Below are positions 48,520 through 60,100 of a DNA stretch of 64,000 nucleotides, in pieces. Source of the stretch: Polytrichum commune (Eukaryota; Streptophyta; Polytrichopsida; Polytrichales; Polytrichaceae); contig OX485808.1 in assembly GCA_950295325.1 (NCBI GenBank), positions 14,698,501-14,762,500 on the forward strand. The letters are read 5' to 3'. Numbering within the stretch: position 1 is the first letter of the stretch; each line of letters opens with the position of its first letter. Below the pieces are notes generated by a model, which was not told the origin of the DNA, searched no databases, and saw only the letters and a list, made by a program, of their open reading frames with translations. A program made the position numbers and the translations under genes.

Positions 48520-49052
48520 GGGCCGCTTTACACTTAGAGGCCGGGCCAATTCGTTGTGTAAGAGGCTTGAAATCCTCATTTGTGATTGGTCAAAAGGCTC
48601 AAATCGGCCCCAACCCATTTACATCTAGAGGCCGGGCCGATTTGGTGGTATGATTTTTTAAATTAAAAAATGTATGTTATGACACGGCCCGAGCTCGTTG
48701 AATTGGGTGCACCCAAAATGGAAGGCCAATTCTTGGCCTAGAGGCCAATGTCATATTCCACTAAAAAAATCTTCTTAAATAAAGTATAATTTTTTAAAGT
48801 GAACTAGATCCATTGGATTATGTGGAATCTAAAGGCTCTATCTTAGATTATGCTACATTCGTTGGATTGGGCTAATTTTTTTGAATCAGCTTGGCTTCTT
48901 GGCCCGAGGGCCTTTACATATGGGAAAATTGGCCCCCAGTATAATCTTATTATAATGTGTAGTAGAGGCCGGCCTCCAACCCAAAAAAGGCTGAAATTTT
49001 GTGCAATCGGCCTCAAGGGAAATTGGCCCGGCCTCTAGGTGTAAAGCAGCCC
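48520..49052. mobile_element. GGGCCGCTTTACAC-family MITE with TAA duplication (533 bp)
   Basis: The left end GGGCCGCTTTACACTTAGAG and the right end, whose complement reads GGGCTGCTTTACACCTAGAG, continue as inverted copies for ~35 bp through GGCCGGGCCAATT. TAA flanks both sides (48517-48519 and 49053-49055). GGCCGG words recur inside. No coding frame. Confidence 0.8.
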
Positions 49053-49135
49053 TAAGTGTATCTCCATGCTACCCGGTCACTGACGCTTTAATAAATATAG
49101 CTACTTACTCCCCAGTCATAATTAGCCTTCTCCCC

Positions 49136-50258
49136 TGTGTGTATTTTTGACAAAGTTTTTGGTATTTGACGTGCAAAAAACTTGTGGAAAAAAAATGCAC
49201 GTCAATTGACACACGCGTTTTAAAATTCAACATGTATTGTGACATGTGAAGGAAAAAATTACATGTCAATTGACATTTTAGAAATTGAAGTGACTTGTAT
49301 TGATACGCAGCTCAAATAAATCCCATGCCAGTTGGAGAATTATGCAATGGATTACAAACTTCTTTGTAAATATGTCCCATAACAATTGCAAATGCAAGCT
49401 CTTGGATGCAGCTTATGTGAAAAAAGTTGTTCATGCTTTGAATGATCGTTTTTCCAAACCTTCCAGTTTTTAATGAAAAAAAAAATTTCAACCCTCTTTG
49501 TTATCCAAGTGAGATAGTGATTGAATCACGAATACTAAATTACAACTCAAAAGGATATTGTTGAAATTTCAACATACTACAAAAGAAAGTGACATGTGTA
49601 AGGGAGCCCTTTGTCCAGTGGGCATCGGGGCATTGACATTACGGACGGACACTTTATTCACGCCGGCCTTGCAATAGGGTTGGTGTTTCTATCTATCTAT
49701 CTATCTATGTAAGGGAGAAATTATGAACTTTACATAAACACTTCGACATGAGTGTGAGAACAAAACAATGTTTGGGGCTTGGCGTCTATGTGGTAGCAAT
49801 TTTGGAGTGGCCTACAAATTGGCCTAAACTTATGCGGCTTTGGCAAAAGGTTATACTCATTCTATGAAGTATCGCTATTTGTGAGCGAGATGTTTCAAAG
49901 CAAAATGCAATCAACATCCACTTGCACAATAGGTTGAACTTGAAGACCCTTGATGCTCTTATGCGGGTCTCTCTTTATGGGTTTGTAGTGGATGCAATAG
50001 ATTGGGCTACCATCTTAAACATTTGGGAAAATATGCCATATCAAAGGACACTTACACTCAATTGATGGCTTTTTATTTACAAATCAAGCACTTAGTTATA
50101 TTAGTTATATTATTAAATTTTTGATGTAATCCAAAGTTGAGGCGATATTTTAGAATCAAATGTACATGTCAATTGACATTTTGTTTTGTTTTCAAAAACA
50201 TCACGTGAGACTTTGGATTTGAAGTTGAACGTCAAATGACATTTGTCAGACATACACA
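49136..50258. mobile_element. Possible long-TIR element (~1.1 kb)
   Basis: The left ~140 bp (TGACAAAGTTTTTGGTATTTGACGT, shown here only in outline, then CATGTCAATTGACATTTT) pair loosely with the complement of 50155-50258 (TGACAAATGTCATTTGACGT, ATGTCAATTGACATGTAC). Long imperfect TIRs suggest a MULE-like element. No transposase frame lies between them. A (TCTA)n run is at about 49690-49708. Confidence 0.4.
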
Positions 50259-50259
50259 T

Positions 50260-51690
50260 TGTTGCTCCCATGCCAAAAATCATTTGAGTTTTAGATGCTC
50301 GATACTAGAATATGGGGGGGGGGGAGGGGGCTAGGTGCCCAAACATTGAACCTAGCCCCTTAGTTGAAGAATGGTATGAATTCCAAGAATAATTTAAAAG
50401 AACAAGAAGACATACCCACATTGAAGGGGAGGTGGACCCCCCCCCAGGGTTGGGCACATGGCATGGGCTTCAAAGCCCCTACGGCCCTTGGAGGACCTAG
50501 ACCGTAATAATATAAATTAAAAATACGAACGCAACAATAAACATGTGTGCTAACCACACATATTTTAATCATCGGGTAAACACACATGCAATTGTTTATT
50601 GCATTGGGGCAAACACACAAGCTGAGTTTTTACTGCATTGTGTGCGGTGGCTTGCCTTGACGGCAACAACTTGTTTGTTGTAATGCACCACTCCTTGCCC
50701 GGTTGCATGGCCTCCCCAACGGTCAAAAACAATTGTGGGGTAGCAAAGTTGGCCATCTGCCCAACCCTTCAAGGGTCACATTACACGCTTTATGGATTAC
50801 ACTTCTCCATGTTCATTGATCCTACAATAGTTTGTGGTAGTGGAGGAGGAACTAGAAACAAGGGGAGGGGGGGTGTTTTGGACAAAGAGACATGACTAAT
50901 ACATGACACAAACTTACACCCATGACATATGTCACGGAGGAGGAGGCCAATGGGTTGCATGTTAGATACATTCTTCTTTCTAATTAGCGTGAGTTACCAT
51001 TTAAAATTACGTGTTGCTATAACTTTTTACCGACATCATCGTTTTGACCAACTAAGTTATATCATATTCTTTGGTGCGCTCTCTCACTTTCTCTTATATT
51101 TTCATGAAATCCTTGTAAGCTCAAGAAGATCATTATGGACTTTACGTGATGTTTTGATATTATTTGTTCTTATTTTAAAATGTATGATGTTAGAAGTGTC
51201 ACAATATCAAAGAATATTTTGTAGAATATTGTCAGTCCCACATAACACTCTTATGGATCTGAATAGTAGTATGTGATCTATCGAGAATCACTTAATCTAT
51301 GCAATCTTCCATGGTTTCCGACACGGTTTGCAGCAATGGAGGACAAGGCCAACAACTTCTATAGATCCCCATTCACGAACCTAGATTTACGAAATCCATT
51401 ATGGGTCTCCATGCGTCACCGAGAGGTATTTCAAGGTTAGATGTTCTTATTTTGAGTTGATGATGTCAAAAGTGACCCACCTAGAATCGACCGTTTTTTT
51501 TATTGCATTACGCCATGATTGTCACTCCTACACCAGTTAGTGGTAGCAAAGAACACTATGTAGTAGAAAAACAGGCGGTATTCTAACGCCTCCATATATA
51601 TGACACCGAATTGGGAACCTTGTCGTGCTTTTGACGAGGAAATTGTGCGTGAGTGGCGACACGGAGAAGTAATGAGGTGACTACTAATCG
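50260..51690. other. Intergenic, diverged repeats
   Basis: No gene. G and C runs occur near 50314 and 50439. A block around 51050-51480 (GATGATGTCAAAAGTGA, CGGTTT-CAGCAATGGAG) recurs in diverged form at about 48100-48260 and 54560-55030, a repeat family of unknown type. Confidence 0.35.
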
Positions 51691-51694
51691 AGGT

Positions 51695-51880
51695 ACAATG
51701 GCTACTATTAAATGGGGGTTCGGTGGCTATTGGGTTAGATATTTGGCAACTATTAAATGCGGTTCGGTGGCTACCATAGAGGTTCGGCAACCATTAAATG
51801 TTGTTCGGTGGCTACGGTAGAGGTTCGGCAACTCCTTTCAAGGTTCGGTGCCTACTAAATGAGGGTTGGTTGTGTGACAT
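51695..51880 (+). repeat. Diverged minisatellite, ~45-bp unit
   Basis: Four to five diverged units carrying GAGGTTCGGCAAC, ATTAAATG and GTTCGGTGGCTAC. Confidence 0.65.
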
Positions 51881-52034
51881 AGCTACTTACATGAGGTTTG
51901 GTAATTACTGTGTTCTCAATTGTCGAATTGTATCATCATGTAAGCAATTGCAAATCCCAACGATCGTCATTTCAAGTTTAAATATGGAGTTTGGATGCAA
52001 GACTTACGAGATGTCAAAGTAAAAACTAGTTTCT

Positions 52035-52370
52035 TTCTGAGTGCTCACATAGACTTTCATTCAATTATGTTGATTGTTGAACCCAAATGGTCGCCATGCT
52101 AAAAAATGTCACTTGCTATGTGGAGTTACACGATGCTATGTCTTTTTACTATCGAAATAATATTCTACCAAGTAAAGATGACATTGTTTGGAAATGTCCA
52201 AACAAGCGATTTGATATTTGTTGGCAAAAAAATGAGGTATACAGTAAATAGTTATAGCATTGCATAATTGTGAATAGTAAGCGACAATAAATACAGTATT
52301 TAGTGTGCTTTTGAACACACAATCTAATCTCATCCCAATGATGTCATTTTCGTGTTTGTTCTTGTCCCCT
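52035..52370 (+). mobile_element. AAGGTAGA-family copy split by a palindromic MITE
   Basis: Sequences on either side of 52108-52309 (TGTTGATTGTTGAACCCAAATGG before; CAATCTAATCTC and GTGTTTGTTCTTG after, outline only) join into the order seen at 6040-6140. The palindromic element therefore inserted into an older copy. Confidence 0.45.
52108..52309. mobile_element. Palindromic MITE, ATTTAGTGTC family, nested copy
   Basis: It matches 12083-12286 in its arms (GAGTTACACGATGCTATGTC, AGTAAG-GACAATAAATACAG) and middle (ACCAAGTAAA). It sits within an older dispersed repeat. Confidence 0.6.
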
Positions 52371-52803
52371 ATGTATCCAATAGGTTGTATATGGGTTTTT
52401 ACATGAACAAAAACATGTCTTTTAGGTATAATTTGGTTACATATTTAGCTCATTATGTCAAAATTATTATATGAACTCAACTCCTTCATCAATTGTACAT
52501 TTCCAATCAGTTGAACACGCTAATGTAATTGTAGATTTGGGCTTCATATAGCTCATGGGTGTCCTTCTGTGCAAATACATACTTAGTATAATGATCATCG
52601 ATGTGAAATGTGATTTCTTTTATCACATAAGATTACATACTACAAAGATTTTGAAACACATAAATCAAACAACGAGGATTAGAAAAGTTGATGTGGACTC
52701 GTAGACCTTGTGTGTAGACTAGGTCTCACATTGAGCCCCTAAGAGGTTTAAGAATCCACTACAAGCCTAGCCATGTATGTAACTCACAAATACATGTGTA
52801 TGA

Positions 52804-53026
52804 CTACACTGATTATCCCAATTCGTGTGTGTAAATATACAGAGTTATGTAGTGCAATAACATCTCACTCATATGTTCAACTTTTACTAATGATTGTTCA
52901 ATAAGTTGTTCGGACATTATGAAACATAAATGACTTTGTTTGGTAATATATTACATTCTCACATAATAGTCATAGCACTGTGTAGCTCTGAATAATTACA
53001 CGCAGTAATTGGGATAATCAGTGTGG
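52804..53026. mobile_element. CTACACTGATTATCCC TIR element (~223 bp)
   Basis: The left end CTACACTGATTATCCCAATT and the right end AATTGGGATAATCAGTGTGG are inverted copies. Pairing extends for about 50 bp through ACAGAGTTA-GTAGTGC. It is similar in size and build to the palindromic MITE at 12083. Confidence 0.7.
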
Positions 53027-53085
53027 AAGTAACCATAAAAGGCCCAATATATACAATGTTAAGGTTGACATGTCAACTTAAGGTG

Positions 53086-53300
53086 TTGAGCTGGCGCAGT
53101 GGCACATGTGTGTGTATTTGGAAGGCACTTGGTGTGTTGTCTGAGGAGAGGTGTGGGTTTGAAATTTGGCCCTTGGCCCATTGCCTTAACCAAATCCAAT
53201 GCAAATTGTGGGCCCTTGAAGGTCAACCTGACTTCTTTTTGTATCAGCGGCTTTTGAGCTTGGAAACTTTTTTTGGATTCCACCCAAGCCATGGAGCTGT
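53086..53300 (+). mobile_element. Probable tRNA-derived SINE
   Basis: TGGCGCAGTGG (box A, 53092-53102) and GGTTTGAAATT (box B-like, 53156-53166) are spaced as in a tRNA promoter. A non-tRNA body follows. This fits a plant SINE head. The 3' end and target duplication are not resolved. Confidence 0.5.
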
Positions 53301-53934
53301 AGGATGTATCTCCAGCCCATGGGAGTAGCTTCCTAAGATATTCAATTTCACAAAGTAGTCTCATTGGTAGCCAACGTCACTTAGAGGCTGCACTTGCAAT
53401 CACTAATCTAGAAGAGTCTACATCAAGTGTAAAACGAAGAAAACTGGATGGAGAAAAGAGAACGGCCCCAATCAACACCCACCAAGGGGAAGAGATCACA
53501 CTGCGAACACGAGGCAAGGGAACCACTCTCGGAATTGATATTGTCTCTCAATTGTGGCTTGGCTTCCCCATGCATGAGGCCACTGCCATAGAAAGAGGGG
53601 AAATGACATTGAAAAAAAAAAGACTGACTATGAGTTTGAATGTTTAGGAACACTGCCAACCGAAGCTGTTGAACTCCGCACCCTCTGACATGCTTTCATG
53701 CAAGTAGCCCAAAAGCTCTACCTCAACGAGAGACCTGGTGCAATGTTGGGCCAATACCTACACATTACCCAATTACCACACCATGTGAAGGTCAACCATG
53801 AGATGGGCCTCTCCAAAGACTACCAAATTACGATCCGATTCAACACAAATTTCAAAACCTTGGCTAGGGTTAATGTCAAAAAGCGCATGCCTCACAAGAC
53901 TCTGCAAAATGGGAATTCTACTCGGAACGGATAA
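53301..53934 (+). pseudogene. Coding-like stretch in broken frames, unrecognised
   Basis: An open frame of about 115 codons without a good ATG (about 53301-53645) reads like protein: HLEAALAITNLEE, then SVKRRKLDGEKR and LWLGFPMHEATAIERGEM. After its TAG, another frame continues with VAQKLYLNERPGAMLGQYL and on to 53934. Two frames in succession with similar composition suggest a decayed gene or exon. No family was recognised. Confidence 0.25.
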
Positions 53935-54030
53935 CACCAACCCCTTGGACATAGGATCAAGTTTGGTCACCATGAATTGGGCGGGCTTCATCAAAATGCA
54001 CCTCAAACGCCCACATGTTCACTAATCATC

Positions 54031-57000
54031 GCTAATACTTTTTGGTTCAACAACAACATAAGTAAACACTATTAGGATAGTAGGGCCAAGGTGACATCAA
54101 TTATGACCCGGTTTTTTAAATTGAAAATGGCTATTTTGATTGCAGTCAATACAATAGCCACATCTAACACCTCCAATCAAATAGTTGTCGTCTGGGTCAC
54201 GATGCAACGACCATGGTCATTTTCACAATTCTTTTTTTTGAGGTAACTATATTATATTACAAATATTTAAACACCATGCGCCACGGGACTTGCTTATTTT
54301 TTTACTACAAGTTTTGATTAAAATATAATAACTTCGACAACATGTGCCATGGGACGCGCTTCCATTATTTTTTGTTTTGATTTTAATAAGGTGGAATTCA
54401 TTGTAGATTGTTTAATGTTTTAATATACGTACATAGTAAGTACTCAACTCTACCGGTAGGTAGGGCCCAACATGCGAACAATTTGCATGCCAAGACACTT
54501 GTGAATGGGGCTTTGCGTGGGTGGACCGTCTTTCTCTAACTCTCTCCTCTCTCTCTCCACACTAATTGTGGCCTTATAGGTCCGAGAAGCTCGTTTTGGT
54601 CTTCCGTGTCTCAATTATTCGAAGATGTTTTTATTATAGTTGATGATGTCAAAGTGACGTGTCTACTTTGATTAATTTATCAATTGCATCTTTCCACTTA
54701 CGGAGCTCCTACAACAGTGTTGTAGCATAAGCGAAGGACAAGCCCAAAGCTCGCTCTCAAGGACACCATAGGTGGGGCCTTAAACGGGCCCACCTTCTTC
54801 ACTTTACTCACATATACCCTCTTTCTCTTTTCCTCTTTTTCATTCAACCTCCCTACACCTTCTAGGTTTAGGAAGCCTAATATGGATCCCCATTATTCAT
54901 TTGAGGTGTTTTAAGAGTTTGTATTGTCATTTCTTAGTTGATGATGACAAAAATGATCCATTTATAATCAACTAGTTTACCGATTGGAATATCCCACATT
55001 CGTTGATCCTAAAACGGTTTACAGCAATGGAGAAGGAGGTCTACAAAGTGTATATATCTCGAAATGTTGTTGGCAAGATCCTCCATGACAACACTTAGTG
55101 TAGCATGTATGGAACCATGTGGGTGTCCAAATGGCTCATGAAATATGTGTATGAAATGGGTGTCGTTCCATTTATTTTGAATACATAAATAAGGTGATAT
55201 GAAATATGGGGGAGAGATAAGTGTACCCCAACCCCCCCCCCTCCCCCCCTCGAGCTTTCTCATAAGAATAGTTTATTTCTTCTAAGTATATCTTAAATCC
55301 CCCCCCCAAATATATTGTATGCTTTCATCCATGCAACCTTAAGTATCATCCCATGCGTCTCACTTCAATGATTGTGTCAATATAATTTGATATACTAAGC
55401 ATATATATTGTCAATAAAATCTTATTTACTAAACATATACACAAGCAATGCCTAATTTCCAATCATTGATATTTTGTACACATATTCATGTAACTCACTT
55501 CATCATTTCAAAGTTCCCATACACTTAAATGAGACTAATATGTGGTCTATGTCTAATTTTCAAGAAGAATTTGTATACGAAGGGATCTGAAGAAGGGCTA
55601 TGCATTCCAACTTCCAAAGAAGCTCTCTCTCTCTCTCTCTCTCTTAACTATTTTATTTATTGCCTATTTTCAATTGGACCAATACATGCACAAAAAAAAA
55701 CACATGGAAAGTTTTGAGGTTACACAAGTGAAATATAGAGAGATTTGGGTGTTATATTATATCACCATAGTCGCCTTTCATTGTATCTTCACTTTCTCTT
55801 TGTAATAAGTTGTTTTTAACATAATTTTGATCTCATAGAAGAAGTGCATGGCACTACTAAGCACTAACAACTCATCTCTTTTCTTATTCAAGTTAGTTTT
55901 CTATTATGGCTTGCATTATGGTGTTGCTACATTTTTTTAAGTGGACAACATGTGGTGTAACCAATCTATCCTTAAAAGGTAGTGAAAACAATATATGGTG
56001 TTATTTATGCCAAGGAAGTCCCTTACGAGGGGGGATTTACCACATATTTAAGATGTCTTCCAAAGCATGGTTTGAAGACCTAATTTGGAGTTAGGTTCTA
56101 GAAGAAAGCTAAGGAAGATGGACTTTGGGATACATTTGTATGATTCTTTCGTAGATTATTCATGGTTTCAATAAGGTCGAAAAACACTTGAACTTGGTTT
56201 TATTGGCTAAAACATAAGCTGCAACATGATTGAAGTTGGGAGGGACAACATCATCTCAAGAAGCTTATTACTTTCCACATATAATAACTTTTATCACGAA
56301 GAGAACCTTCAAGGGTTATTGAGAGGGTTCAAGAAGCCAATGTATCACATCATGACCCAACTCCCTTGTCACTCTACAACAAGCAAAATTGTTGTGACTT
56401 TGATTATGGCCTTACTCCGACAACAGTAGGACTTTTAGTTCATAACAACTACAATGTACGAGCATGGATTCAAATTGGGGTGCTATGTTGATTAGAATGA
56501 TTTTTATGCCTTGTTTCATAGCATCAAAAGTCATATGGCACCTTTCTATTGCCACTTAGTGATTAGAAGACAACTAGTGCGGACCACACTAAATCCATGA
56601 CTTTGTGTATCATAAGGGGGGGGGGGGGTGCAGTCAAAACCTACCCCTTCTGAAGTTGTTGTTAATTCATTCATTCCAATTGACTCCCATTACACTAGAT
56701 CATGGTATAATTTAAAAGGCAAAAACACAAGCTTTTGAGTTATAAAATGGATATTTCTCTATGTCTTCACCCTCTCACATAATAAGTGAGAGGGAATTAT
56801 CACATGCAAGCCTACCCCTCATCTAACCAACATAAAAGTTGACCCCCTATAGGTTTGTGGCCAAATCCTCTCAAATAACTTGGACACTACTAATTATGGG
56901 TCTTCAACCCTAACTCGGTGCCAAATCAACTAGAAGCATACCCGCCAAGCTTTCTATGTTGGATGAATGGGAGATACACTCATAAGGTACGTGTGCCTAA

Positions 57001-57712
57001 AATGAACGCTTTCCAACATTCCAACATATGTAATGGTTCGATAAGCCAAAAAACTCACATGAACACATTAGCAAATTCAAACAAGGAACATGAGATTTGC
57101 TCTTACTATTATGAAGTCAATGTGAATATCTTATGCGTTCTTGGAGTTAAGTTCATGATCTTTTTAAATCGTAATATGTCATCTATATATATAACAAAAG
57201 ACTTGGATGTGTGCTTACATGCTAGAAACCATGTAAGGCCATAGACCACTTCAGGATTTACATACCCTTATGAGATATAATTGCCTCTCGCCCCCATCAT
57301 TATTTTTATGTTTCAAGTTTCCAAGAGAAAAAATCGACTACAACCATCGGAGTTATGAAGCAACGTATGGATGATTATACAAACTTCCATCCAAATTTGG
57401 ACACCACCATCCAAAAGTTGGCGCTTTTGTCCACTTTGTATGATTCTAGGGATAGTTTTGGCCATTTCATTCACAACAATAAATCATGGAATAGTCACAT
57501 AATATTTAATTTTAATTTTTGTTAGAATCACTGGCCTGCACGGTAACTTAGGTGGTGTCACAAGACTTTACCGGTAATCGAACATCTGGGCGTTTGATGA
57601 ACTCACGACTTCCTTTACTTACATCCTCTGTGGCCTCTGCCGTCGACGCGGCTGCATGATGAGCAGGTGTACAATATAAGCCTAGAACTAGAATCATCTC
57701 TCTCTGTGTCAG
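54031..57712. other. Intergenic; repeat fragments and G/C tracts
   Basis: No gene. A (TC)n run is at about 55623-55644, C runs are near 55228 and 55299, and a G run is near 56618. A fragment of the GGGAGAGAGGGAATTATTGC family lies at about 56785-57000. Confidence 0.35.
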
Positions 57713-57937
57713 GGGAGAGTTTTGAGCATAATCGGTCAAAATCCTCATGTTTCCAAGTCCAAACAGTTAATTACATGTTGTGATCTTTCGGTTTTTCCTT
57801 GTTAATTTTGAGTAGATTCTCGTGCAATGATCGTAATTTTCCCGAAGTCTTGGATGTCAACCGGTTATTTCTGAAACTCAACCGATGATTTCTCAAAACT
57901 TAACCGGTTCATCTGTAACTGGCATTAGTTCTCTCTT
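57713..57937 (-). mobile_element. GGGGAGA-family MITE, copy 4
   Basis: Reverse orientation relative to 10828. It is slightly longer because an AACCGG-TTTCTCAAAACT unit is duplicated near 57870-57905. Confidence 0.55.
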
Positions 57938-58225
57938 TTTTCTGTAGAAGCCTAGGCTTTTAAGGCATGCTATTATAGGTGCTGTAGACTGATCTCCTCT
58001 CCGCCTTTACCTGTTACCTGGCACCTCGCTTGTGCTTATCTTATCCCTACTTTTAAGGTCTTGTTTGTCTTGAGTACCATGTAGCATGCGCACTTTACCA
58101 GCCTACCTTATAGCTAGGCTTCTCGTAGGCCCTCCCGACTAGCCTCCCCCCCCATGAAACCCTCCCTTCCGCCTGACGTAAACATGACTATTGGGCACTA
58201 ATACTTTCGCTAACCATTTGGTTCA

Positions 58226-58599
58226 GGGCCGGTTTACACTACGGTGGAGAAGGCCTCCGGTCGGTCAAGAATGCTTGGCCAAGACATGGTTATATGAGGC
58301 AAATGGTGGATGTGCCGGAGAAGAATTAAAGGCAATAAAATATTTTTATTGAGTTGGGCTTCTCCGGCCTCTTGAGGCCAGACAAGAAACTCCTCCTCCG
58401 GAGAAGCCCAACTCCAAAAAGTGCCGCCATGTAGGCGGCCATGTCATTTTATCATCCATGAGAAAAGTTCACCACCATTGTTTTCTTCACCTAGTGTAAA
58501 CACCCACCGGTCAAGAGTTGCATTTTCGACCAATCACAATTGAGAAACGCCCTTTTTTCCATGACCGGTGGACTTCTCCACCGTAGTGTAAACCGGCCC
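58226..58599. mobile_element. GGGCCGGTTTACAC-family MITE (374 bp)
   Basis: Ends GGGCCGGTTTACACTACGGT and its exact complement; pairing extends through GGAGAAG for ~27 bp. The right flank is TTA and the left is TCA, a changed duplication. No coding frame. CCGG and CTTCTCC words recur inside. Confidence 0.75.
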
Positions 58600-59547
58600 T
58601 TAGTGAGGTTCACACTATCTATCGTCGACTCACTTTACATTGGTTGTCTTTGCAATCGGTGGGTGGTAAGTAAGTTAGAGAGGGTGTCACAATGACATTC
58701 GGTGCTGACATGGCAAGTTGTGAAGATCGTTTTGTTGCATGAAGGGCTTGACTTAAGGTCAACACTAGTAGGAAAAGTGGTTCTAGAACGTATTTCCCAT
58801 CTGACACATTGGCCATGAGCAAATGACTTGATTGACAACATTCAAGGAAATTCTACGATGGTTACAAATTGGACTTGATTCTTGTCAATCGGTCATTTCT
58901 AATGACCGCCCGTGTCAAATGGGTATGACTTGGAGTCATGACTAGATACTTTGATGTATGATGGGACACAATCTATGTCTAATTAAATTTCCATGTCATA
59001 CTTTCATATGTTACACATGAAAACTTGTGACACGCTTGGACCAAAATCAATCAACTTATGCCTAATATGATTGTGCATGAAGGAACACGGAAATTTATTT
59101 TCTTTTAGTTAATTTGAGTCCGTAGTTAGCATCACAAAGCTCAAATTATTTAGTCCATCGGTAACTCCATAACATTGCGCATCTTGACATCCTTAGGGCA
59201 TAAGTTAATGCCCCCTTAATGTCGGGGAGCCGACATTCATGGAGCTCACTCAGGCCAAGTGAAACTCTAGAACGGAAAAGCTTACTTTCTAGCAGTTGAA
59301 CTTGCAAGCATGTGTGTGTGTGTGTCTCCGTCCTTGTTGTTGCTTTATCCAGCTTCCTTGGGCTCACCCAACTTGGAGATGGTGCCGGCTAGTCTCTCCA
59401 TCACTAGGGGGTGGGGTGCCTTTGCTTATTTATCTAGAAAAGGAGCTCCCACGTGAAGTTGAGCATTGTTATATAGTTGGGATGACTTAACCACCTACAT
59501 ATGGGATGCAAGTGTTTACTAGACCCCTCCCTTTTGCCTTGGCAAGG

Positions 59548-59720
59548 TTGGAGAGAGGGAATTGTCGTATACAAGCATACCCTTTCATCCCTTCAACATA
59601 AAAAACATGACTCCTTATAGGTTTGTGGCCGATTCATCTAAAAGACTTGGACAAGACTAAGTGGGGGTGTTTGGAGTCAATTCCGGTGGCAAGTCAACTA
59701 AAAACATTACCTCCAACCAA
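59548..59720 (+). mobile_element. GGGAGAGAGGGAATTATTGC-family MITE fragment
   Basis: It matches the left and middle parts of 62978-63218 (GAGAGAGGGAATTGTCGTAT, CTTATAGGTTTGTGGC) and breaks off where the next element begins. Confidence 0.5.
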
Positions 59721-59724
59721 ATCA

Positions 59725-60100
59725 TATGTGAAGCTATATGTGACCATGTTCTCAACCAAGTGCTATTTCGATGAATTCTAGTCATGCGGGGTCCTCACAC
59801 ATGTTAAAATGTAATAAATCAACCGTTGCGAGATTCCAAAGTGCCATGTTCTCCCAGTTCTGTGTTCGGCCTACCTCCAAGAGGTGGTTTTTGAAAATAG
59901 TCCAAGTGAACATGAAACACGGTCCATTTGATGCCATGTAGGAATCGAAGTAGACTTTACATCCACCTTTGCACTTACTTACTATGTTGGTCCCTCAAGC
60001 GTAGTGTGAAGCGAACTTGGACCGGCTCCGCCATTTCCACCAACGACAGTGCTTGAAGTGGAACGGTCACGGGCCCTCAGTCTCATAAGTGAAGCAGCCC
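59725..60100 (-). mobile_element. GGGCCACTTCACAC-family MITE, truncated copy
   Basis: The reverse complement of about 13543-13915, including AGCGAACTTGGACCGGCTCC and CCTCCAAGAGGTGGTTTTTG. The right end GAAGCAGCCC is followed by TAA. The left end is missing. Confidence 0.65.
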
